Under the pieces are notes generated by a model that saw only the letters and a program-made list of their open reading frames with translations, made no database searches and was not told where the DNA came from. 64,000 nt of DNA. It comes from CAVRIA01 sp963721115. Its GTDB lineage: Bacteria; Desulfobacterota; Binatia; HRBIN30; CADEER01. The DNA is taken from the NCBI GenBank assembly GCA_963721115.1, contig CAVRIA010000023.1, positions 40,238 to 104,237 on the forward strand. Direction: 5' to 3'. Positions 9,193-18,378 of the stretch are shown one piece after another. How positions within the stretch are numbered: position 1 is the stretch's first letter; the number at the start of each line of letters is the position of its first letter. The position numbers and the translations under genes were made by a program.

Positions 9193-11255
9193 CGCGCCTC
9201 CCCCGGGCTGACGGCCGAACCACGCGGCCGAGCGAGCAGCGCCACGCCGAAGAGCAGGATGGCAACGCAGAGGTAGAGGGGGGCCGGGGTCGCGGTGGTG
9301 GGGAGAATGCCGATCGCGCTTCCGGCGGGAAGGTTGACGGGGACGGACATCGTCGACGGCACGGTTCCCTGTGGAGCCGTGGGCGTGACGTCGACCGCGA
9401 CCAGGCTCGTGTAGCGAGTGACGAGGTGGTGGGCGAGACCGAGCTCGACGACGGCCTGCCGTACCGCCTCCCGGTCCGCGCCCTCGATCGCCGCCATCCA
9501 TGAGGGCGTCGATCTTGCGCCGCGCCCACAGCTTGGCGACGGCCGAGCGCTCGGGCGGATCGATGTCGCGCGGACCCGCCGGCGAGCGCAGGCGGAGGAC
9601 CTTCTCCCAGGGGCCGCTGCCCGCGATCTCCGCGCACGCGGATCCGGTCGACCGGACCGGTCAGGCGGGCGGTGACGACCAGGGGCTCGCCGGCGTACAG
9701 GTCGGGGATCTTCGCCGGCCAGGCCTCGGCGGCCGGATCGTCCCAGCCCACCTCGAGATCGGTCAGGACCGGGCTCTCGAGCTTGCGGAACAGAGCGTCC
9801 ATACGCTCGGACACCTGCAGCGGGCTGCCGATGAAGGTGAACGTGCCGCGGCCGAACTGCGCCGCCTTGCGCATGAAGTAGCTGTTCGGTGCCGAGCCGA
9901 TGCCGACCGGAAACAGCCGGCTCGCGCCGAGATGCTCGCCGATGTAGGCGAAGAGGGCGGACTCGTTTCCGACCGCGCCGTCGGTGACGAAAATGACCTG
10001 GCGCACGAAGCCCCGAGGCGGATCGCCCTCGAGAGCCGCCGCCAGCGCGTCGGCCATCTCCGTTCCGCCGTTGGCGTCGAGCGAATCGATGAAGTGTCGG
10101 GCCTGCTCGATGCTCGCCGGGTCCGCGCCGACGCTCTCGGGGAAGAGTCGGCGGGTGACGGAGTTGAACTCGATGACGTTGAACCGGTCCCCGGTAGCGA
10201 GGTCGTCGAGCGCGATGGTGAGGGCCAGCTTGGCCTGCTCGAGCGACGCACCCGCCATCGAGCCCGACGTGTCGATGACGAAGACGGTCTCGCGCGGCAG
10301 GCGTGCTTCACCGGCGTCGCCGGGGTCGGGCGGAATGACCATCAGCAGCGCGTAGGTGTCGCCGCCCTTCTCCTCGGTGAAGAGGGCCGCCTGCGGCGTC
10401 TGGCCTCTCTGCGGCGCCCAGTCGAGGACGAAGTCCCGATCGGCCGGAACGGCGTCGGGATCGAGCCAGACCTCGTACACCGTATCGCTCACCCGCGAGG
10501 TTTGGATCCGATGCGACGGGCTGTAGAGCGAGCTGAGCGCGAACCCGGCGTCGATCTCCACCGCCAGCGTCACCGGAGCGACCGGGGCATCGGCGTAACA
10601 GGCCGGCGTGACCGGGCTGACCGGCTCGGCTTCGAAGACGTCCGGCGTCCCGGCGGGAGGCCCGCCGGGAGTGTAGCGCGGGGTGATGGCGAGCGGAAAG
10701 CGGAGCCGGAACTCGCCGTCGTCCCAGCGCACGACCTCCTGGTACTCGAGGACGATCTCCACCGTCTCCCCCGGGCCGATGTTGGCCACACTGGCGGTGA
10801 AGACGTTGGGCCGCTCCTGCTCGAGCAGCGAGGCCTTCTTGCCGGCCGCCTTCGCGGCGTCGTAGAGGCGCCGCGCCCGGCCGCGCTCGCGGATCTGCCC
10901 CTCGATGACCCGCGGTCCCGACCAGCATGCGCAAGTGGTCGACCGCCGCGGCATCCGGCAGGGGGAACACGTACACCGCCTCCACCCAGTCGTCTCCCGG
11001 GTTGCGAAAACGCTGCGTGACGCGCGCGCGGGCGACCACGCCCGTGACCCAGATGGCGACGTCCGTGTCGAGCACGGGCGCCGGCACGTAGCGGCCGTCC
11101 GCGCCGGCCGGCAGCAGGAGCTCGCCCCCGTCGACGTCGGCCGAGCCGACCCCCTGCCCGCCCCGCGCCGGGCGCGCGATTGCCGCCCAGAGCAGGGCGG
11201 CGCCGATCAGGCCGAGGCACAAGCTCTCGACCCGGCGTTTCGATGTGGGCTTCAC
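9189..11255 (-). pseudogene. Dedicated sortase target protein, VIT + VWA domains, three frameshifts
   Basis: The intact product would be about 690 aa: signal peptide, VIT domain (VTQRFRNPGDDWVEAVYVFPLP, RVIEGQIRERGRARRLY), VWA domain with complete MIDAS (FVIDTSGSMAG, NGGTEM, VTDGAVGN), LWARRKIDALM block, then the sorting tail GILPTTATPAPLY, a helix LCVAILLFGVALLA and basic residues. This matches the target of the dedicated sortase (LPxTA rather than LPxTG). Frame changes are needed at 10917-10919 (extra G), about 9630-9631 (extra G) and 9494-9501 (ATGG duplicated in tandem, minus strand). The start is GTG 11255 with AGGAGG six bases upstream. It is divergent from the response regulator gene. 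Confidence 0.87.
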
Positions 11256-11364
11256 GTCTCTCCTCCTTTGTTTGGGGAACCCCGTCAGGGATTCCGCGAC
11301 CTCGCTCCTTCTCGTAGAGCGCCGCCGAGGAGGGCTGGGGGCGAGAACGGGGAAAGACGGTGAA

Positions 11365-11386
11365 AAGATGTGGCGAAGATGTGACA
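11365..11386 (+). promoter_or_regulatory. Candidate OmpR-type binding site: tandem 11-bp direct repeats
   Basis: AAGATGTGGCG and AAGATGTGACA stand head to tail with an exact 11-bp period, the layout bound by OmpR-family dimers. They lie in the 179-bp gap between the divergent sortase-target and response-regulator genes. A good -10 box TAGAAT (11414-11419) with no recognisable -35 follows about 28 bp downstream, as at activated promoters. Binding by the adjacent regulator is inferred. Confidence 0.5.
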
Positions 11387-11434
11387 AGTGAAGAGGAAAG
11401 CCGCTCGGCGGTGTAGAATCCCCGACCAGAGAAG

Positions 11435-12148
11435 ATGGCGGCCGGCACGGGCAGCTCGATTGCGTTGATCGACGACGAGGAGAACATCCTCGAGACGGTC
11501 GGCTACGCCCTCGCCAGGGAGGGCTACGCGGTGGCCAAATACAGCGATGGGGTGGCGGCGTGGGCCGCGTTCCAGGACCGAGTTCCGGACCTGATCGTTC
11601 TCGACATCATGATGCCCCGAATGGACGGTCTGGAGCTCTGCCGCCGCGTGCGCTCGCTGTCGGAGGAGGTGCCGATCATCTTCCTCACCTCGCGCGACGA
11701 GGAGTTCGACCGCGTGCTCGGGCTCGAGCTGGGCGCCGACGACTACCTGTGCAAGCCGTTCTCGACCCGCGAGCTGCTGGCGCGGGTCAAGGTCCTGCTG
11801 CGGCGTCTGGCCCTGATCCGGGAACGCGTCCCGCAGTCCGCCGAAAACCTACTGGACGTCGGCCTGCTTCGCCTCGACCTGCAGCGCTACCTGGCGACCT
11901 GGCGCAGCGCTCCATTGCCGTTGACCGTCACCGAGTTCATGATCCTGCGCGCCCTGGTCCGCCACCCCGGCCACGTCAAGTCGCGACGCCAGCTCATGGA
12001 GGAGGGCTACCCGCACGACGCCTACGTGAGCGAGCGCACGATCGACAGTCACATCAAGCGCGTGCGCAGGAAGTTCGCCGAGGTCGATCCGGATTTCGCC
12101 GGCATCGAGACCGTGCACGGCCTCGGCTATCGCTATCACGAGCCGTGA
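11435..12148 (+). CDS. pdsR: Dedicated sortase system response regulator (OmpR/PhoB family)
   Basis: A 237-aa two-domain regulator. The receiver (residues 8-122) has the acidic pair in LIDDEEN, phosphoacceptor Asp57 in LIVLDIMMPRMDG, the Thr/Ser switch in FLTSRDEE and Lys in LCKPFSTREL. The C-terminal winged helix (about 140-235) ends with SERTIDSHIKRVRRKF and IETVHGLGYRYHE, typical OmpR recognition-helix and wing sequences. Its position beside the kinase and opposite the sortase and VIT/VWA target matches the proteobacterial dedicated sortase regulator family. It probably controls the divergent target-sortase pair through the direct repeats at 11365-11386. ATG 11435 is weakly supported by AGAGA upstream. 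Confidence 0.92.
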   Translation: MAAGTGSSIALIDDEENILETVGYALAREGYAVAKYSDGVAAWAAFQDRVPDLIVLDIMMPRMDGLELCRRVRSLSEEVPIIFLTSRDEEFDRVLGLELGADDYLCKPFSTRELLARVKVLLRRLALIRERVPQSAENLLDVGLLRLDLQRYLATWRSAPLPLTVTEFMILRALVRHPGHVKSRRQLMEEGYPHDAYVSERTIDSHIKRVRRKFAEVDPDFAGIETVHGLGYRYHEP

Positions 12149-12167
12149 TCGGGAGGAGGGAGGAGCA

Positions 12168-13742
12168 TTGACACCGACCGAGCCGCTGGCGAGGTTCCTG
12201 TCGCGGATCTCCATCCGCCTCCTCGCCTTCAACCTGCTGCTGGTCTTTCTCCCCGCCGCAGGCCTCCTCTACCTCGATACCTACGAGCGTCACATGCTGC
12301 GGGCGCAGGAGGGCGCCATGGTGCAGCAAGGGCGCCTGATCGCCGCCGCCCTCGCCGGCCCGGACGGAATCGACGTGTGGGAGGCCGAGCGCATTCTGCT
12401 GGAGCTCCGCCAGCGACACCAGGCGCGGCTGCGCATCGTCGACGCCGACGGGCGTCTCGTCTCGGACTCCAGCCGCCTCGGCCCGGAGCGCCGGCCCGAC
12501 GACGCGGAGGACGACGCACCGGCGGCGCAGGGTCAGGGATGGCTCTACGAGCTCGGTGCGCTTCCCTTCCGCATCTATCGGCGAGTGCTGCGTCCTCCCG
12601 ACGAGCCACCGGAGAGCGGCGAGTTCTACTCGACCGCCGAGCGCCTGACCGGGCCGGAGGTACTGGCGGCGCTGGCGGGCCGCTACGGCGCCACCACCCG
12701 CATCTCCGGCGGCCAGCGCTCCGTGACCCTGTACGCCGCAATTCCGATCCGCTACGGGCGCAAGGTCATCGGAGCGGTCCTGGTCTCGCAGTCGACGTAC
12801 GCCATCCTGCAGGCGCTGTACGCGGTGCGGGTCGACATCTTCCGGGTCGTCCTGGCGTCCGTGGCGGTCGCCGCCGTGCTCAGCCTGTTGGTCTCGACGA
12901 CCATCGCCCGGCCGCTGCGCCGCCTGCGCGACCAGGCACGCGCCATCACCGATCGCCGCGGGCGCCTGCAGGGCGACTTCGCGCCCGCCGGCGGGCGCGA
13001 CGAGATCGGCGACCTCGGCCGGGCGCTGGCGGAGCTCACGGCCCGGCTGCGGCGCCACATCGAGTTCATCGAGGGGTTCGCGTCCGACGTCTCGCACGAG
13101 TTCAAGAACCCCCTGGCGTCGATCCGCACCGCCACCGAGGTCCTCTCGGACGTCGACGACGCCGGGCAGCGGCGGCGCTTTCTGCGCATCGTCGAGCGCG
13201 AGGTGGCGCGCATGGAGAGGTTGCTGACCGGCGTGCGCGAGATCACCCGCATCGACGCCCACCTCGGCGGCGAGGAGATGTGCTCGGTCGACCTCGGCTC
13301 GCTGCTGGGCGCGGTTGTCGAAGCCTTCCGTCTCAAGAGCAACCACGGGGTGGCGTTCGATCTGGAGCGGAGCGAGCGCACCGTGCGGGTGCACGGCTCG
13401 CCGGATCGGCTGGCCCAGGTGTTCGAGAACCTGCTCGACAACGCGCTGAGCTTCTCGCCGCAGGGGGGAAGCATCCGGGTCGAGGTCGCGGAGACGGGTG
13501 GCGAGGCGATCGTGTCGATTGCGGACCAGGGTCCCGGCGTCCCGGCCGAGATCCAGGAGCGCATCTTCCGCCGCTTCTTCAGCTATCGCCCCGGGGCTCC
13601 GGGCGCGAACGGGCACGCCGGTCTCGGCCTGCCGATCGCCAAGGCCATCGTCGAGGGCCACGGCGGCACGATCGTCGCCGCCTGTGGCGAAGCCGCCGGC
13701 GCGATCTTCGAGGTCCGGCTACCTGGGGAGGCAGGGGGTTGA
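12168..13742 (+). CDS. pdsS: Dedicated sortase system sensor histidine kinase
   Basis: A 524-aa membrane kinase. TM1 is residues 17-36, a periplasmic sensor of about 185 residues follows, TM2 is 224-246, then HAMP (ARPLRRLRDQARAI). HisKA has DVSHEFKNPLASIR with phosphoacceptor His310; the ATPase domain has NLLDNALSFSP, ADQGPGVP and HAGLGLPIAKAIVEGHGG. The start is TTG 12168 behind GGAGGAG, 19 bp after the regulator stop, so the two are an operon. The ligand is unknown; the family occurs only with class GN sortase loci, so envelope assembly or stress is the likely cue. The gene is intact, unlike the sortase and its target. Confidence 0.92.
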   Translation: MTPTEPLARFLSRISIRLLAFNLLLVFLPAAGLLYLDTYERHMLRAQEGAMVQQGRLIAAALAGPDGIDVWEAERILLELRQRHQARLRIVDADGRLVSDSSRLGPERRPDDAEDDAPAAQGQGWLYELGALPFRIYRRVLRPPDEPPESGEFYSTAERLTGPEVLAALAGRYGATTRISGGQRSVTLYAAIPIRYGRKVIGAVLVSQSTYAILQALYAVRVDIFRVVLASVAVAAVLSLLVSTTIARPLRRLRDQARAITDRRGRLQGDFAPAGGRDEIGDLGRALAELTARLRRHIEFIEGFASDVSHEFKNPLASIRTATEVLSDVDDAGQRRRFLRIVEREVARMERLLTGVREITRIDAHLGGEEMCSVDLGSLLGAVVEAFRLKSNHGVAFDLERSERTVRVHGSPDRLAQVFENLLDNALSFSPQGGSIRVEVAETGGEAIVSIADQGPGVPAEIQERIFRRFFSYRPGAPGANGHAGLGLPIAKAIVEGHGGTIVAACGEAAGAIFEVRLPGEAGG

Positions 13743-13840
13743 GGGGCTAGGCTGTTACGTTGTTGGGGGAGTCTTCCCTGACCCCCTAACCCTTGCCAGG
13801 ACCGAACGCTCCTGCAAGCATGACGCAGGAGGATCGAACG

Positions 13841-14140
13841 ATGCGCTACGCCCTGATCGCCTCGCTCGCTTTCGTATGGCTCTGCGCCGCTCCCGTTCTC
13901 GGAGAGACCATCAATCAGAAGTTCGAGCTCTCCGGTGTTCACTGCCACGATGGCAAGCACGCGGTGACGCTCGCGGTCGACGGCGTGGAGGGCGTCGAGC
14001 AAGCGCGCGTGCTGGTAGCGGCGAAGGAGCTGCAGGTCACCTATGACCCCAGCAAGACCAACGCCCAGGCCATCATCGACGCGGTACGCGCCGCCCCCGC
14101 CGTCGGCCAGTCGGGAAACTACGACGCAGTACCGAAATGA
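13841..14140 (+). CDS. Exported HMA-fold protein lacking the CxxC metal site
   Basis: A 99-aa protein with a signal peptide (residues 1-21, ending APVLG) and a heavy-metal-associated beta-alpha-beta-beta-alpha-beta fold: ELSGVHCHDGKHAVTLAVDGVEGVEQARV and KELQVTYDPSKTNAQAIIDAV. The usual GMTCxxC loop is replaced by GVHCHDGKH (residues 32-40), one Cys with His residues on either side, so any metal site would be Cys/His. ATG 13841 follows AGGAGG at good spacing; the longer frame from 13793 is less likely. It stands alone between the sortase kinase and a convergent lytic transglycosylase. Confidence 0.75.
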   Translation: MRYALIASLAFVWLCAAPVLGETINQKFELSGVHCHDGKHAVTLAVDGVEGVEQARVLVAAKELQVTYDPSKTNAQAIIDAVRAAPAVGQSGNYDAVPK

Positions 14141-14149
14141 AAAAAGGCA

Positions 14150-14226
14150 GGGTGTTAGGGGGTTGGCTGTCAGGGGGTTAGGGGCAACGGCCCTAACAGC
14201 CAACAGCGTAACCCCTTAACCCCCTA
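14150..14226. terminator. Convergent terminator-like inverted repeats
   Basis: Between the HMA gene (+) and the lytic transglycosylase (-), GTTAGGGGGTTGGCTGTCAG pairs with the TAACAGCCAACAG side (TTGGCTGT/ACAGCCAA) and the outer GGGGGTTA with TAACCCCCT. The position between convergent genes fits bidirectional termination. A related tract lies at 13740-13797 (GGGGCTAGGCTGTTAC to GACCCCCTAACCC). Confidence 0.5.
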
Positions 14227-14860
14227 GCTTCTCGTACTGATCGACGAGGTCCGCATAGGTGTCGAGGATGCGGGCCGCGTAGGCGACGGGCGCGCGCTTG
14301 CCGCTCTGTAGCATGCGGTTGAGGTGTTCGGTGCCGACGTTGTAGGCGGCCAGGGCTAGCCGCCACTTGCCGAACCTGTCCTTCATCTCGGCGAGATAGG
14401 CGGCCCCGAGGCGGATGTTGGCGACCGGATCCTTCAACTGTTCGGCCCCGCGCCACTCGATGCCCATCTGCTTCGCCATGGCACGCGCCGTGGGCGGACG
14501 GATCTGCATCAACCCGACGCTGCCGCTCCGGCCGCGCGCCGTCGGATCGTAGCCGCTCTCGTGCTCGATGACGGCGAGAATCAGCAGGGCGTCGACACCC
14601 TGCGCCTCCTCCGCCTCGAGCAGCGCCCCCGCCAGCCGTTCCCGCGCCGGGGCGTCGAGCCGCTTGGCGTCCAGCAGGGTCTGTTTGATCAACAGCTTCT
14701 TCGCCCCGGCGCCGTGCCGCGCCGAGGCGCCCCGTCCGACCTGGGCTCGACAGGTGCGGGCCGTCGGCAGGACGGCCGCGCCGATCAGGGCGATCGAGCC
14801 GATCGCCGCCGCTCGCAGCAGCGCGGAGCTCTGGAATCTCTCGAGTTGGTCGAATGGCAT
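14216..14860 (-). CDS. Soluble-lytic-transglycosylase-like murein hydrolase
   Basis: A 214-aa exported protein with an SLT domain. A hydrophobic N-terminal segment (residues 14-31) is followed by a linker and then the catalytic domain: LILAVIEHESGYDPTARG holds the catalytic Glu in the ES motif, GSVGLMQIRPPTARAMA is the GLMQ block, and LALAAYNVGTEHLNR is the AYN block. The family cuts the MurNAc-GlcNAc bond in peptidoglycan and leaves 1,6-anhydromuramyl ends. The stop codon lies inside the terminator-like repeat. No cell-wall partner genes are adjacent. Confidence 0.9.
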   Translation of the reverse strand: MPFDQLERFQSSALLRAAAIGSIALIGAAVLPTARTCRAQVGRGASARHGAGAKKLLIKQTLLDAKRLDAPARERLAGALLEAEEAQGVDALLILAVIEHESGYDPTARGRSGSVGLMQIRPPTARAMAKQMGIEWRGAEQLKDPVANIRLGAAYLAEMKDRFGKWRLALAAYNVGTEHLNRMLQSGKRAPVAYAARILDTYADLVDQYEKLGG

Positions 14861-15063
14861 GGGGGATGTCGCGAATCAGCCGACGCGTAGGCGAGCGGGC
14901 GCGGAGCTCACTCGCCTGGTTTCGCGGTTTTCGACTAGAATCCGTGCATGCTGAACCAGGCGGGAGGGCATTGCAAGGCTTATCCGAGGCGGGGTGCGGA
15001 GTCCCGGCAGTCGCGCACGCCTGTGGCGGGGGCGTCGGCGGCCGCGGTCGCGAGGGGAGAGAG

Positions 15064-15675
15064 ATGACGAGACCGCAGCGGATCAAGCGCTTCTCCATGC
15101 TTCGCGACTTCCACTTCGCCGACCTGCTGACCATCGCCAACGGCTGTTGCGGCGTGGCCGCCATCTTCTTCGCCATGCGCGCCCTGCGCGACCGCAGCGA
15201 GGGGTGGTTGTACGTGGCGGCTGGACTGATCCCGCTCGCCATCGTCTTCGACGTCCTGGACGGACGAGTGGCGCGCTGGCGGCACTACGCCTCGCCCATG
15301 GGACGCGAGCTGGACTCGTTGGCCGACGTCATCTCGTTCGGCGTCGCCCCGGCGGCCATCGCCTTCGCCGCTGGGCTGCACACGGCGGTGGACCAGATCC
15401 TTCTCATCTACTTCGTGGTCTGCGGATTGAGCCGGCTGGCGCGCTACAACATCACCGCGGAATCCCTCGCCGGATCCTCGGGCAAGGTGGAGTACTTCGA
15501 GGGGACGCCCATCCCGACCAGCGTCCTCCCCCTCGCCCTCTTGATCGTGGCCCACCGCACCGGGTTGCTGCTTCCCGTCCGCTGGTTCGACCTGGACTTC
15601 CACCTGGTGGCGTTGCTGTTCGTCCTCTCCGGCAGCTTGATGATCAGCAAGACGATCCGCATCCCGAAGCCCTGA
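15064..15675 (+). CDS. pssA: CDP-diacylglycerol--serine O-phosphatidyltransferase
   Basis: A 203-aa integral membrane enzyme that makes phosphatidylserine, the precursor of phosphatidylethanolamine. The CDP-alcohol phosphotransferase motif DG-x2-AR-x8-G-x3-D-x3-D is exact in DGRVARWRHYASPMGRELDS followed by LAD. About six helices are visible. ATG 15064 is preceded by GAGGGGAGAGAG and the start MTRPQRIKRFSMLRDFHFAD is typical of the family; the frame is open upstream to 14854 without homology. No psd gene is adjacent. Confidence 0.92.
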   Translation: MTRPQRIKRFSMLRDFHFADLLTIANGCCGVAAIFFAMRALRDRSEGWLYVAAGLIPLAIVFDVLDGRVARWRHYASPMGRELDSLADVISFGVAPAAIAFAAGLHTAVDQILLIYFVVCGLSRLARYNITAESLAGSSGKVEYFEGTPIPTSVLPLALLIVAHRTGLLLPVRWFDLDFHLVALLFVLSGSLMISKTIRIPKP

Positions 15676-16002
15676 GATGCGCTGCGCCGGCGGAGAGGGC
15701 CGCCGCGCGGCGTTGAGAAGACATATTTTTCCTAACCGACGCTGGCCGGTTGTCGGTGTCACCCCCGGGCTGCGCCGGATCATTTGGCGAGAAACTTTCG
15801 GAACAGGCGAGCTCAGGCTGAGGCTCAGGCAAGCGAATCCTCAGCCTCAGCCCGAGCCGTCGCCGCTGCCTACGAACCCGAGCGCAGCCGGGTGAGTTTC
15901 AGGTAATCAAAGCCCGAACAGCCAACAACTCAACAACCAACAACCCGGCGGAGCGGTTGGGTGGATTAACTTGCCGCCCTCCCTCCGCTACATTCGGGCG
16001 CC
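15676..16002. other. 327-bp intergenic region with hairpins and repeats
   Basis: No convincing gene. A frame at 15677-15895 resembles no protein. A GGCTGAGG/CCTCAGCC inverted repeat lies around 15815-15850 and could terminate pssA. A CAACAACC-type repeat is at 15917-15947. An AT-rich patch ACATATTTTTCC (15721-15732) just after pssA may be part of a promoter or terminator. Confidence 0.6.
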
Positions 16003-17373
16003 ATGGCCAAGAACGATCCCGGCGCCGATACCGAGGCGCTGCTGGCGAGTGCGCGGCGCAAGCCGGCGCCTGTCTACCTGCTGATCGGCGAGCCGTACCA
16101 GACCGAGACGGCGGCGCGGGGGCTGATCGACGTCCTCGTCCCGCGCGAGCGGCGGAGCTTCAACCTCGAGACCTACGACGGGCGCAACGCCGCGATCGGG
16201 CCGATTTTGGACAGCCTGCGCACGCCCGGGCTGTTCAGCGGTACCAAGGTCGTGTGGGTGCGGGAGCCCACCCTGTTCCTGTCCGGCGAGAAGCGATCCG
16301 ACGTCGTCACCGACCTGTTCGCGGCCTGGAACGAGGAGCGTCCGGCGGAGGCGGCCGAGCGCCTGCTGGCGCTGGCGGCTCTGGCCGGCTGGACGCAGGA
16401 GCAGTTCGCCGCCACCGACTGGCAGGCCCTCTCCGCCACCGGCGCGGCGGCGATCTTCGGCCGCACGATCACCGCCGTCGAGCGAGACGCGGCGCGGGCC
16501 ATCGCGGCGTACTGCGCCGAGCGCCAGGCCACGGTCGGCGCCCACCGCGACGAGAGCGGCCTGGTGGAGGAGTTTCTCGCCGCCGGCGTCCCCGCCGGCA
16601 ACGTCCTCCTGTTCACGGCGGCTGCGGTCGATCGCCGCAAGCGGCTGATCAAGGTCATCCGCGAGGCCGGGATGGTCGCCGAGTACACCGTGCAGCGCGA
16701 GCGCAGCGGAGCGCTCTCCGCCGAGAGCGTGGGGGAGATCATCGACCGCGTCGCCGCGGCGCACGGTAAGAAGGTGGCGCCGGCGGCGCGCCGCGCCATC
16801 GTCCAGCGCGCCGGCCGCGATCAGGCGCAGCTCGCCATGGAGCTCGAGAAGCTCTGCCTCTATGCCGCCGATCGCGACGTCGTGACCGAGGAGGACGTGC
16901 GGGCCAGCGTGCGCGACCTGGCGGAGTCGTGGGTCTTCGACTTCACCCGTGCCCTGGCGCAGCGCCAGGCCGCCCCGGCCGTCGCCCTGCTGCGCGCCCT
17001 GTTCGAGCAGGGCGAGCATCCGCTGCGGCTGCTCGCCCTCATCGCACGCGAGGTCCGCCTGTTGCTGCTGGCACGCGACTGTCTGACCGACACGCTGGCC
17101 GGCGCGTGGGCGCCGGGAGTTCAGTACAACGCCTTTCGCGACCGCCTGCTGCCTCGACTCAGCGATACGCAACGGGAAGCCTTCGGAAACATTCACCCCT
17201 ACGCGCTCTACCAGTGCCTGCAGAACGCCGGCCGCACGAGCACCGTCGCCCTGCAGCGGGCGGTGCTGGCTCTGCAGCGGCTCGACGTGCGCTTCAAGAG
17301 CAGCGGCGGCGATCCCAAGCTCCTGCTCGAGTCATTCGTGCTCGACATGTGCCGGCCGTCGGGACCGCGATGA
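16003..17373 (+). CDS. holA: DNA polymerase III subunit delta
   Basis: The 456-aa clamp-loader delta subunit, which opens the beta clamp. PVYLLIGEPYQTETAARGL opens the N-terminal AAA-like fold; NVLLFTAAAVDRRKRLIKVI, GRDQAQLAMELEKLCLYA and VFDFTRALAQRQAAPAVALL with LLRALFEQGEHPLRLLALI are diagnostic delta blocks, and the tail FKSSGGDPKLLLESFVLDMC is typical. It is about 110 residues longer than E. coli HolA; the extra length sits mostly at residues 100-190 (EKRSDVVTDLF to GVPAGN). ATG 16003 follows an AT-poor region with no clear ribosome site. Confidence 0.9.
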   Translation: MAKNDPGADTEALLASARRKPAPVYLLIGEPYQTETAARGLIDVLVPRERRSFNLETYDGRNAAIGPILDSLRTPGLFSGTKVVWVREPTLFLSGEKRSDVVTDLFAAWNEERPAEAAERLLALAALAGWTQEQFAATDWQALSATGAAAIFGRTITAVERDAARAIAAYCAERQATVGAHRDESGLVEEFLAAGVPAGNVLLFTAAAVDRRKRLIKVIREAGMVAEYTVQRERSGALSAESVGEIIDRVAAAHGKKVAPAARRAIVQRAGRDQAQLAMELEKLCLYAADRDVVTEEDVRASVRDLAESWVFDFTRALAQRQAAPAVALLRALFEQGEHPLRLLALIAREVRLLLLARDCLTDTLAGAWAPGVQYNAFRDRLLPRLSDTQREAFGNIHPYALYQCLQNAGRTSTVALQRAVLALQRLDVRFKSSGGDPKLLLESFVLDMCRPSGPR

Positions 17374-17445
17374 AGCGAGCCCGCGACCGCCGAGCTTGAC
17401 AGGGGCGACCGAGAGCTGCGCGGAGAGGAGCGAACGCTGGATCCC

Positions 17446-18378
17446 ATGCAACCCCGCACCGCCGACCACTGGAGTGTCGAGACCCTGACCACGGCGCTGA
17501 TCGCGCGGCCGTGGCTACCCGCCCCGATCGTGGTGGTGCCGCTGGCGCTGATCCGCTTTCTCCACCACCAGTGCATCCAGTGGGCGGCGGCGCTCGCCTA
17601 CTACACGCTGATCGGCCTGGTCCCGCTCCTTGCCGCGACGTTCTCGCTGATGAAGGGCTTCGGCCTGCACCACGGCCTGACCCCGTTCATCATGAACACG
17701 GTCGGCGCCGGCTCTCCCGAGGTGGCGCACCAGATCGTTCGGTTCATCGACCAGACCAACGTCCGCGCCGTCGGCGTCCTCAGCGCCATCGCCGCTTTCC
17801 TGGCGGTGAGCGGCATCATGACCAACGCCGAGATGTGCTTCAACTCCATCTGGGGCGGCGTTCCGGGACGCTCCTGGCGGCGCAAGATCAACATCTTCGC
17901 CAAGGTCGCCGTCATCGCGCCGCTTCTCCTGCTCGCCGCCCTGGCGCTCACGGCCGTCCTGCAACCCGGCAGCCGCATCTACGCCTTCTTCGACTCCCTG
18001 TACCTCGGCGACGCGGTGCTCGTCCTGCTCCGCCTGCTGCCGTACGCGCTGCTCTGGCTCAGCTTCACCGTGCTCTACACGGTGCTGCCCAACACGCAGG
18101 TCCGCAAGCGCTCGGCGATCCTCGGAGCGATCGTGGCGGGCACGCTCTGGCAGTTCGCGCAGTGGAGCTACGTCCACTTCGTCATTCGCCTGGTGCGCTA
18201 CAGCGCCGTCTACGGGGCGCTCTGGCAGCTCCCCATCCTGCTCGCCTGGATCTACATCGCGTGGTGCGTGATGCTGTACGGGGCGGAGTTCTCCCGCGCT
18301 CACCACGAGGTGATCGCGCAGCGCCTCACTCGGCGTCGGCCCGCACCACGAACACCGGGCACGGTGCATGCCGAATGA
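17446..18378 (+). CDS. YihY/BrkB-family inner membrane protein
   Basis: A 310-aa protein with about six helices. QWAAALAYYTLIGLVPLLAA, GVLSAIAAFLAVSGIMTNAEMCFNSIW, YALLWLSFTVLYTVLPNTQV and YSAVYGALWQLPILLAWIYIAW with VMLYGAEFSRAHHEV are the conserved YihY blocks. The family was once called RNase BN in error; its role is unknown, with transport suggested. ATG 17446 follows GGAGAGGAGCG. The 3' end overlaps the convergent Usp gene by 53 bp. Confidence 0.9.
   Translation: MQPRTADHWSVETLTTALIARPWLPAPIVVVPLALIRFLHHQCIQWAAALAYYTLIGLVPLLAATFSLMKGFGLHHGLTPFIMNTVGAGSPEVAHQIVRFIDQTNVRAVGVLSAIAAFLAVSGIMTNAEMCFNSIWGGVPGRSWRRKINIFAKVAVIAPLLLLAALALTAVLQPGSRIYAFFDSLYLGDAVLVLLRLLPYALLWLSFTVLYTVLPNTQVRKRSAILGAIVAGTLWQFAQWSYVHFVIRLVRYSAVYGALWQLPILLAWIYIAWCVMLYGAEFSRAHHEVIAQRLTRRRPAPRTPGTVHAE

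Noticed and set aside
15677..15895. 72-codon frame after pssA
   Set aside because: No ribosome site, no homology, crosses a hairpin.
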